Of a DNA stretch of 9,114 nucleotides, positions 1-5,723 are shown piece after piece. The stretch's first letter is position 1. Every line of letters begins with the position of its first letter. The position numbers were made by a program, and so were the translations under genes. This stretch comes from Alistipes sp. UBA943 (lineage in GTDB: Bacteria > Bacteroidota > Bacteroidia > Bacteroidales > Rikenellaceae): positions 17,835-26,948 of the forward strand of contig DBDB01000066.1 of the NCBI GenBank assembly GCA_002293345.1, written 5' to 3'. Below the pieces are notes generated by a model. That model was not told the origin of the DNA. It was given only the letters and a program-made list of their open reading frames with translations, and searched no databases.

Positions 1-890
1 TTCCAGAACACGGCCTGGAAGTTACGTGCCCCGGTGGGCTGGTTGATCGAGTAAACGATCTGCTCGAAACAGTCGGTCAACACCTTATCCAGCGTGCGGT
101 GTTTGAGCGACATATCCACCACCTTGTCCGCCTCCTTGTAATACTCTTTGCCGTACTCCATCTGGATGAAGTAGTTCATATACATCAGGAACTCGGGTGT
201 GGCGCATGCCCCGGACAACATCGAGCTGACGATAAACACCATGTTGACGAATCCGCCGCAGAACGATTTCAGGTTCGTGGGGGCTTTCGAGTTACCTCCG
301 ATCGAGAGCGTACCGCCGATCAGCCACGGGTACATGGTAATGGAAGCACAGTAGTTGGCGAGCGACGTCTCGTCATTCTTGTAGATGAAGTGGTTGTCCA
401 ACATGTCGAGATACTTGTCCGACACCTCTTTGCCATACATCTCCTTCAACCGGTCGGTCAGCATGCGGCGGTTCAGACGGATGAAGTTCGACTTCGGCAA
501 CTCACCGATCAGCGTCGCCATGTTCTTCGACTCGACGTTTGCATTGGCATCGAACTTCGATCCCGTGGCGGCGTTCGACGCGTCGCAATAGTCCATCAGG
601 AACTGCAACTTGTCACGCACCTCGCGATCCTCATGGTGCTTCTGGCGGTAGAGCATATAGGCTTTCGCGACGGTGTAGTACCTCTCGGCCATCAGCGCCA
701 CCTCGACCTGGTTCTGGATATCCTCGACGGTCATTCCGTCCGTCACGCTGACGCGGCTCAGGATATTCGTAATCACGTCCTGCGTGGCAAACGACCCCAC
801 GGAGAGGAACGCCTTGGCGATGGCACGTTGAATTTTGTCGACCGAGAAAGGTTCGCGCTGGCCGTCGCGCTTAACGATAAATGTTTCCAT
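1..890 (-). CDS. nrdD: Anaerobic (class III) ribonucleoside-triphosphate reductase, 5' part, cut by left edge
   Basis: The minus strand is open from an ATG at 890-888 to the left edge, giving 296 codons without a stop. Class III reductases make deoxyribonucleotides from NTPs under anaerobic conditions using a glycyl radical installed by NrdG. The N-terminus starts METFIVKRDG and residues 1 to about 95 look like an ATP-cone, the allosteric nucleotide-binding domain (the VKRDG motif, then a helical part ending near AYMLYRQKHHEDRE). The next 200 residues (ANANVESKN, IGELPKSNFIRLNRR, NDETSLANYCASITMYPW, SFCGGFVNM, SGACATPEF, NQPTGARNFQ) match my memory of the Bacteroidales protein annotated as ribonucleoside triphosphate reductase. 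The glycyl-radical C-terminus and any nrdG lie beyond the window, so the class III assignment rests on N-terminal similarity. No Shine-Dalgarno is visible: the leader just before the ATG is AT-rich. It diverges from the 1111-6914 gene group. Confidence 0.82.
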   Translation of the reverse strand, partial: METFIVKRDGQREPFSVDKIQRAIAKAFLSVGSFATQDVITNILSRVSVTDGMTVEDIQNQVEVALMAERYYTVAKAYMLYRQKHHEDREVRDKLQFLMDYCDASNAATGSKFDANANVESKNMATLIGELPKSNFIRLNRRMLTDRLKEMYGKEVSDKYLDMLDNHFIYKNDETSLANYCASITMYPWLIGGTLSIGGNSKAPTNLKSFCGGFVNMVFIVSSMLSGACATPEFLMYMNYFIQMEYGKEYYKEADKVVDMSLKHRTLDKVLTDCFEQIVYSINQPTGARNFQAVFW

Positions 891-923
891 AAAAAATTGT
901 AATGAGGAGGTTAAAACTCCCAA

Positions 924-951
924 CAAAGATAAACGAAATTTCCCAACCAAA
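924..951 (-). promoter_or_regulatory. Candidate Bacteroidota-type promoter for nrdD
   Basis: Read on the minus strand, 931-924 is TATCTTTG, an exact match to the Bacteroides -7 consensus TAnnTTTG. A TTTG that could serve as the -33 element lies at 951-948, 16 bp upstream, slightly closer than the usual spacing of about 19. The -7 element lies about 33 nt before the nrdD ATG, leaving a short leader of roughly 25-30 nt. The motif match is seen directly; promoter function is inferred. Confidence 0.55.
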
Positions 952-1015
952 TAGTGCCCTCCAAATTAAAAATCCGGAAAGTTATCAACAACCCTCCCCG
1001 TCCCATTCTCTGCCA

Positions 1016-1051
1016 CAATTGCCGCTTTTTCTTCTAAGAAAGCGACAGTTG
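1016..1051. repeat. 36-nt imperfect inverted repeat (hairpin) in the divergent intergenic region
   Basis: Bases 1016-1030 pair with 1051-1037 as a continuous 15-position stem around a 6-nt loop (CTTCTA, 1031-1036). Twelve positions are Watson-Crick, two are G-T (1019/1048 and 1029/1038) and one is a C/A mismatch (1022/1045). No T-run follows on either strand, so it is not a simple intrinsic terminator. It lies about 65 bp upstream of the nrdD -33 candidate and about 45 bp upstream of the plus-strand -7 candidate, a plausible place for an operator or structured regulatory element. Confidence 0.6.
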
Positions 1052-1097
1052 GAGACATTGCAAAAGAAAAGGATTTTTAATTGTTAATTAAAATCAT

Positions 1098-1105
1098 TAC
1101 TTTTG
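1098..1105 (+). promoter_or_regulatory. Candidate -7 promoter element just before the GT5-like gene
   Basis: TACTTTTG at 1098-1105 matches the Bacteroides TAnnTTTG -7 element exactly. The expected -33 position falls on a T-run at 1074-1078 rather than a clear TTTG. The motif ends only 5 nt before the chosen ATG at 1111, so transcription from it would start at or next to the start codon and give a leaderless or nearly leaderless mRNA. If the match is fortuitous, the real promoter lies elsewhere in 950-1090, where I saw no second match. Confidence 0.45.
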
Positions 1106-1110
1106 TGAAA

Positions 1111-1902
1111 ATGTCGATTCGCCGAATACTATATGTTTGTCAGGAGGTAACTCCTTATGTGCCCGAAACGGAACAGGCATTGTTGTGCCGAAAACTGTCG
1201 CAGGCGATGCAGGAGCGCGAAATCCGCACGTTCATGCCGCGTTATGGATGCATCAACGAACGGAGGCATCAGTTGCACGAGGTGATCCGTCTCTCGGGGA
1301 TGAACCTGATTATCGACGACAACGATCACCAGTTGATTATTAAGGTGGCGTCGATCCCGGCGGCACGCGTGCAGATCTATTTTATCGACAACGACGACTA
1401 TTTTTCGCGTAAGGCGATGCTCACCGATGAGGAGGGTGTCGCTTTTTCGGATAATGACGAACGTGCCGTTTTCTTCGCGCGGGGCGTGTTGGAGACGGTG
1501 AAAAAGCTACAATGGACACCCACGGTGGTGCATTGTCACGGGTGGTTTTCGAGTATCGTGCCCATTTATCTGAAAAAAGTGTTTGCCGATGACCCGATCT
1601 TCCGCGACGTGAAGGTGGTGATGTCGCTCTACGACGAGACCGCGGAGGGAATCGACGGGATAAAAGACCGGATCGCGGCCGAGGGAGTGACGGACGACAC
1701 GCTCGCGATGCTCGACACGCCGACGTATGAAAATCTGTGCCGGTACGTGCTGCAATATGTCGACGGTGTGGTGCTCGGTTCTGAAAAGATTGATCCGCAG
1801 GTGTTGCAATGGGTGCGGAAATCCGGCAGACCCGTACTGGAATATTTACCTGCCGATGCGGCCCTGGCGCCGGCCTATAACAAGTTCTATGGCACGCTCT
1901 AA
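1111..1902 (+). CDS. Stand-alone N-terminal starch/glycogen synthase (GT5-like) domain protein, 263 aa
   Basis: The protein resembles the half-size 'glycogen/starch synthase' proteins of Bacteroidales: only the N-terminal Rossmann-like half of a GT5 glycosyltransferase, without the C-terminal half. Visible family segments are the first strand RRILYVCQEVTPYVPE (4-19), the RTFMPRYG strand (39-46), NERRHQLHEVIRLSG (49-63), VYFIDN-like QIYFIDNDDYF (88-98) and HCHGWFSS (141-148), which replaces the HxHDWH-type motif. The ADP-glucose-binding K-x-G-G-L motif expected just after the first strand is missing (that stretch reads VPETEQALL), so glycogen synthase activity is doubtful and the role is unknown. 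ATG 1111 was chosen because the first beta strand begins three residues later; an in-frame TTG at 1081 would add ten residues overlapping the promoter-like motif. The gene overlaps the next by 14 nt, suggesting translational coupling. Confidence 0.85.
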   Translation: MSIRRILYVCQEVTPYVPETEQALLCRKLSQAMQEREIRTFMPRYGCINERRHQLHEVIRLSGMNLIIDDNDHQLIIKVASIPAARVQIYFIDNDDYFSRKAMLTDEEGVAFSDNDERAVFFARGVLETVKKLQWTPTVVHCHGWFSSIVPIYLKKVFADDPIFRDVKVVMSLYDETAEGIDGIKDRIAAEGVTDDTLAMLDTPTYENLCRYVLQYVDGVVLGSEKIDPQVLQWVRKSGRPVLEYLPADAALAPAYNKFYGTL

Positions 1903-3328
1903 GATCATCATATCGTTACTCATCGCGGCCGGTATTGTATCGGCTTTTTTCTCGTGCACGCGTGTGGATGACCGGTTGGGGGCCGGACTGGAGCCCGACA
2001 GCGAGCAGATGCAGATCGGTACGGCGCGTTACGCGTTGTTCCCTAATTCGACACTCATGAGGGCACGCCTGCATCAGCAGGATTCGGTACGCTCGTCCAA
2101 CCTGGGACGCGGATATTTCGGTGCCACGACGGATCCGGTATTCGGCACACGCCGCGCCGGGTTTATCTCCCAGTTCCACACCGCGGCACTCTCCGATGTG
2201 GAGAATGGATTCGGTGCGGATGCCGTGTTCGACTCCATGCAGTTGAAACTGTTCATCAAGGAGCATGTCGGAGACACACTGCAGCCGATGCACTACAACA
2301 TTCACGAGATTCCGGCCGCGGTGATGAACGACCTGCTCGCCGCGCATCCGGACACGCTGTTCTATCCCACGTTCGACCCATCGACACTTTTGTCGTCGCT
2401 TCCGGCATTCACCTTCACGTTTCCCGATGGCTCCACGACGGGACCCTACACGGAGTACATCACGTTACACCCCACCGACACCGGTCGCGAACTCATCGAC
2501 CGACTCATGTCGGACGATGCAGGCAGCCGCGGCTGCCTCTATATTTCCCTCGCCGACGGCGGAGAGGGAAATATGTTCGCGACAGACCTGCTCGGCACCG
2601 GCGTGATGCTCTATGCGCATCGGAACGACCCGGAGGATCCGACACTCGTACGTGACACGTTGACGGCCAGCTATGCCTTCCTGACGGATGAGGAGACGGA
2701 TGAAGAGGGTGAAACGGTTAAAAAACGCACGGATGCGTCGATCAATGTCGTGCAGCGTGACTATGCACCCGGATCCATAGATATGAATCTTGTCGCGTCG
2801 CCTCCGACCCAACTGTATATAGATGGTATGTCGGGCGTCGTGCCGCAACTTACCTTCACCGAAGAACTGTTCGCCGAACTCGCCACGCTCCTCGATACAG
2901 ATCCCGCTAATGAGGGATCTCCCTACACGTCGCTCGCGTTCAACAGGGCACAGCTAATCGTCTATCTCGACGACACCGACTGGACGCAACTCGATCCGGT
3001 ATCCGTAACCTCCCTTCTGGATGGCTCGATGCTCCGGTTGGGACTCTACACCGACTACCACAAGATGATCGCCGTGGCCGATTACGACTACCTGTACGAA
3101 AAGGTTATCAATACCGACCTGCCCTTCGGAGGACACCTCAACCGAAGCCGCGCCTGCTATCTGCTCGATATATCGCGTCACCTCCAATCGCTGTGGAATG
3201 ACTACCGTGACGGTAAACCCATCGACGGAACGGTCTATCTGGGGCCCGAAGCGTTCAATGCCTATGGGTTGAAACGTACCGTCGCAAAGAGCGTCGAACT
3301 GGATGTGGTGTATACGTTAATTAAATAG
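1889..3328 (+). CDS. DUF4270-family lipoprotein, 479 aa
   Basis: The reading frame is open upstream of 1889, but the ATG at 1889 places a classic lipoprotein signal at the N-terminus: MARSK, a hydrophobic stretch (6-21) and a lipobox-like FFSC with the acylated cysteine at 23. Residues after Cys23 (TRVDD) are acidic, reminiscent of Bacteroidota surface-export signals, so outer-membrane and perhaps surface location is plausible. The mature part resembles DUF4270: an early GRYFG-type turn (LGRGYFGATTDPVFGTRRAG, with the following FISQFH), a D-S-M-x-L-x-L-F strand near residue 115, a GCLYISL segment near 215 and a C-terminal strand-rich part ending VYTLIK. The family has no established function that I can name. 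The start lies inside the upstream gene and the stop is one base before topA, so it is probably co-transcribed with both. Three strong hairpins overlap its coding sequence around codons 202-229. Confidence 0.85.
   Translation: MARSKIIISLLIAAGIVSAFFSCTRVDDRLGAGLEPDSEQMQIGTARYALFPNSTLMRARLHQQDSVRSSNLGRGYFGATTDPVFGTRRAGFISQFHTAALSDVENGFGADAVFDSMQLKLFIKEHVGDTLQPMHYNIHEIPAAVMNDLLAAHPDTLFYPTFDPSTLLSSLPAFTFTFPDGSTTGPYTEYITLHPTDTGRELIDRLMSDDAGSRGCLYISLADGGEGNMFATDLLGTGVMLYAHRNDPEDPTLVRDTLTASYAFLTDEETDEEGETVKKRTDASINVVQRDYAPGSIDMNLVASPPTQLYIDGMSGVVPQLTFTEELFAELATLLDTDPANEGSPYTSLAFNRAQLIVYLDDTDWTQLDPVSVTSLLDGSMLRLGLYTDYHKMIAVADYDYLYEKVINTDLPFGGHLNRSRACYLLDISRHLQSLWNDYRDGKPIDGTVYLGPEAFNAYGLKRTVAKSVELDVVYTLIK
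1928..1950 (+). terminator. Terminator-like hairpin plus T6 inside the DUF4270 signal-peptide coding region
   Basis: Bases 1928-1934 pair with 1944-1938 (seven pairs, one of them G-T) around a TTG loop and are followed at once by six T at 1945-1950. This lies 26-48 nt after the stop of the GT5-like gene but inside the DUF4270 frame. It could attenuate readthrough when DUF4270 translation does not start. It may also be a coincidence of Ala/Gly codons followed by two Phe codons in the signal peptide. Confidence 0.3.
2494..2574. repeat. Array of three adjacent near-perfect hairpins inside the DUF4270 gene
   Basis: Hairpin A, 2494-2519: eleven stem positions with ten Watson-Crick pairs and one A/A mismatch (2499/2514), loop TCAT. 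Hairpin B, 2521-2538: a perfect 18-bp palindrome, AGGCAGCCG followed by its reverse complement. Hairpin C, 2541-2574: eleven perfect pairs (2541-2551 with 2574-2564), one G/A mismatch (2552/2563), three more pairs and an ACGG loop. Gaps between hairpins are only one and two bases. The region stays in frame and encodes DUF4270 residues of about 202-229, including the GCLYISL segment, so the structure is laid over real coding sequence. The arms are unrelated to each other in sequence. Confidence 0.75.
2899..2920. repeat. Small inverted repeat in the DUF4270 gene
   Basis: AGATCCC at 2899-2905 and GGGATCT at 2914-2920 are perfect 7-bp arms. A further C-G pair (2907/2912) is possible after a G/A mismatch, with loop TAAT. 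It is a modest hairpin, about 325 nt downstream of the triple array. Confidence 0.4.
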
Positions 3329-3329
3329 A

Positions 3330-5711
3330 ATGACAAATCTCATCATAGTCGAGTCTCCCGCCAAGGCCAAAACGATCGAGAAGTTTCTCGGTAAGGATTT
3401 CACCGTGAAGTCCAGTTACGGGCATATTCGAGACCTGGCCAAGAAGGACCTCGGTGTCGATGTGGGACACGGATTTCGACCCATGTACGAGGTGCCGGCC
3501 GAAAAACGAAAAGTCGTCGATGAACTCGCACGTGCCGCCCGAAGCAGTGATACCGTGTGGCTCGCGTCCGATGAAGACCGTGAAGGAGAGGCCATCGCGT
3601 GGCACCTGGCCGAAGTGTTGGGCCTGCCCGTCGACACGACCAAACGGATCGTGTTTCACGAAATCACCAAATCCGCCATCCTCCATGCCATCGAAACACC
3701 TCGAACCATCGACATGAATCTCGTCGATGCGCAACAGGCTCGACGCGTGTTGGATCGCCTGGTGGGTTTCGAGTTATCGCCCCTGCTGTGGCGCAAGGTG
3801 CGTCCGTCGCTCTCCGCGGGACGTGTGCAGAGCGTGGCGGTACGGTTGCTCGTCGAGCGCGAGCGCGAGATCATCGCCTTCAGATCGACACCCTACTTCC
3901 GCATAACGGCACAGTTCTATCCCGCCGCCGACCCGTCCAAGACCCTCTTCAAGGCGGAACTTTCGACACGTTTCGATACCCGTGCGGAGGCGGAGGAATT
4001 CCTGAAAAATTGTGCCGATGCGGCGTTCACCGTGTCGAAAGCCGAGGAGAAACCCGCACAGCGATGGCCCTCGGCACCGTTCACCACCTCCACGTTGCAA
4101 CAGGAGGCGAGCCGTAAGTTCGGCATGTCGGTGTCGCAAACCATGTCCACCGCGCAGCATCTGTATGAACAGGGATTGATTACTTACATGCGTACCGATT
4201 CGGTGAATCTGTCGAAACAGGCGATCGGGGCATGCAAGGCGGAGATCACGAAACTGTTCGGTGAAAATTACTCCAACCCGCGCAACTATAAAACCAAATC
4301 CGCGGGAGCACAGGAGGCGCACGAGGCAATTCGCCCGTCGTACATAGACCGCATGACCATCGAAGGGACTCCGTACGAGAAGAAACTCTATGAGTTGATC
4401 TGGAAACGCACGGTGGCGTCGCAAATGGTGCCCGCGGAACTCGACCGTACACAGATCGTTATCGACATATCGAACTCGAAACACCAGTTCCAGGCTACGG
4501 GCGAGGTGATCCGTTTCGACGGATTCCTGAAACTCTACATCGAGTCCACGGACGACGAAAAATCCGAATCCGGAGCGGCGACGAGCGATGACGCCATTTT
4601 GCCCAAAATGGCGGTCGGCGATGCCGTGTCGAACACGAATATTACCGCCACCCAGCGTTTCACGGCACCGCCGCCTCGTTATCACGAGGCATCGCTCGTC
4701 AAGCGTCTCGAAGAACTCGGTATCGGGCGTCCATCCACCTACGCACCCACCATATCGACCATCATCACGCGCGGTTATGTCGTCAAGGAGAGTAAGGAGG
4801 GACAGCGGCGTGAGTACGAACAGCTTACACTGGCGGACGGGGTCGTTTCGTCGAAAACCCTCTCCGAGAGTTATGGCACGGAGAAGAACCGCCTTCAACC
4901 TACCGACATCGGTATCGTCGTGACGGACTACCTCGAATCGCAATTCCGCGAGATCATGGATTACCACTTCACAGCCAACGTCGAGAAGGAGTTCGACGAG
5001 ATCGCCGAAGGTGAGATCGCGTGGGATCGTATGCTGGCCAAATTCTATGAACCGTTCCACGAGATGGTCGACAAGGCCGGCGCTGAAGACACGCCGCGTC
5101 ACAACTCGGAACGTATCCTCGGCACGGACCCAAAAACGGGACGCATCGTGAAGGCACGCATCGGACGTTACGGCCCGATGGTCGAGATAGAGGGTGTGGA
5201 GGGCGCACCGGGCGTTGAGGAGATAAAACCCAAATACGCCAAGTTGCGCCCAGGGCAGTTGATCGAATCGCTGACGTTGGAAGATGCCCTCGCGTTGTTT
5301 GCCTTGCCACGAAACATAGGCGAGTATCAAGGTGAGGAGTTGGTCATCGGTATCGGCAGGTTCGGTCCCTATGTGCGTCACGGAAAATCGTTCACGTCGC
5401 TCGACCGCACGGACGATCCCTATACGATCACACAGGAGCGTGCCGTGGAACTGATCCAAAATCAGGCGGCTAAGAAAATGCCGCTCAAAACATTCCCGGA
5501 GGATGCCGATCTCGAAGTCAAGGACGGTCGCTACGGGCCATACATCGTCTTCAAGGGCGGTAACTACAAACTCCCCAAGGGTACCGATATCGACGCGTTG
5601 ACGTACGAGGAGACGATGAAGATAGTCAGTTCCCAGGAGCCATCGAAACCCCGGCCCCGCCCAAGCTATGCTTCCTCCGGAAGCAAGCACCCCAGGGGCC
5701 GTAAAAATTAA
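3330..5711 (+). CDS. topA: DNA topoisomerase I (type IA), 793 aa
   Basis: TopA relaxes negatively supercoiled DNA through a transient 5'-phosphotyrosine link. The Toprim domain opens the protein (LIIVESPAKAKTI, with Glu8) and carries the Mg-binding D-x-D-x-E motif at Asp81-Glu85 in SDEDREGEA. The strand-passage core includes RRVLDRLVGF (138-147), SAGRVQSVA (162-170) and the active-site segment GLITYMRTDS, with Tyr286 as the predicted nucleophile and Arg288 beside it. ARYHEASLV-like PPRYHEASLVKRLEELGIGRPSTYA runs from 448 to 471 in two conserved stretches. An acidic variable segment (405-431) precedes this. The C-terminus has three repeats marked by GRYGP (612), GRFGP (676) and GRYGP (733) and ends in a basic tail; there are no zinc-finger cysteines, and length and design match Bacteroidota TopA. 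The ATG lies one base after the DUF4270 stop, so it is probably translationally linked to it. Confidence 0.97.
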   Translation: MTNLIIVESPAKAKTIEKFLGKDFTVKSSYGHIRDLAKKDLGVDVGHGFRPMYEVPAEKRKVVDELARAARSSDTVWLASDEDREGEAIAWHLAEVLGLPVDTTKRIVFHEITKSAILHAIETPRTIDMNLVDAQQARRVLDRLVGFELSPLLWRKVRPSLSAGRVQSVAVRLLVEREREIIAFRSTPYFRITAQFYPAADPSKTLFKAELSTRFDTRAEAEEFLKNCADAAFTVSKAEEKPAQRWPSAPFTTSTLQQEASRKFGMSVSQTMSTAQHLYEQGLITYMRTDSVNLSKQAIGACKAEITKLFGENYSNPRNYKTKSAGAQEAHEAIRPSYIDRMTIEGTPYEKKLYELIWKRTVASQMVPAELDRTQIVIDISNSKHQFQATGEVIRFDGFLKLYIESTDDEKSESGAATSDDAILPKMAVGDAVSNTNITATQRFTAPPPRYHEASLVKRLEELGIGRPSTYAPTISTIITRGYVVKESKEGQRREYEQLTLADGVVSSKTLSESYGTEKNRLQPTDIGIVVTDYLESQFREIMDYHFTANVEKEFDEIAEGEIAWDRMLAKFYEPFHEMVDKAGAEDTPRHNSERILGTDPKTGRIVKARIGRYGPMVEIEGVEGAPGVEEIKPKYAKLRPGQLIESLTLEDALALFALPRNIGEYQGEELVIGIGRFGPYVRHGKSFTSLDRTDDPYTITQERAVELIQNQAAKKMPLKTFPEDADLEVKDGRYGPYIVFKGGNYKLPKGTDIDALTYEETMKIVSSQEPSKPRPRPSYASSGSKHPRGRKN
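4592..4613. repeat. Perfect 10-bp inverted repeat in the topA coding sequence
   Basis: CGCCATTTTG (4592-4601) and CAAAATGGCG (4604-4613) are exact reverse complements separated by CC. The repeat encodes TopA residues 421-428, at the end of the acidic, poorly conserved segment before the second half of the core. As RNA it would form a hairpin of at least nine pairs with a short loop; as DNA it is operator-like. Confidence 0.6.
5652..5701 (+). repeat. Composite hairpin at the 3' end of topA
   Basis: An outer G/C-only stem pairs CGGCCCC (5652-5658) with GGGGCCG (5695-5701). Inside it, TGCTTCC (5669-5675) pairs perfectly with GGAAGCA (5679-5685) around a TCC loop, and can extend by GCT (5665-5667) with AGC (5686-5688) across one bulged A. 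The structure covers the basic C-terminal tail of TopA (codons 775-791) and ends 22 nt before the peptidase ATG. No T-run follows, so it is better seen as a possible processing, stability or translation-control element than as a terminator. Confidence 0.5.
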
Positions 5712-5723
5712 ACCTGTTAAATC

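Noticed and set aside
99..902. A 267-codon plus-strand frame opposite nrdD.
   Set aside because: The minus strand encodes a clear ribonucleotide reductase N-terminus over the same bases; the plus-strand product is low-information.
902..1087. A 61-codon plus-strand frame starting in the intergenic region after an AGGAGG-like stretch.
   Set aside because: The product is rich in Pro, Leu, Gln and Lys with no pattern, spans the hairpin, and ends just before the next gene. The purine-rich stretch lies inside the frame rather than upstream of it.
1081..1110. TTG at 1081 as start of the GT5-like gene.
   Set aside because: It would add ten residues ahead of a conserved first strand, and the added DNA contains an exact -7 promoter element. 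ATG 1111 fits the family start better.
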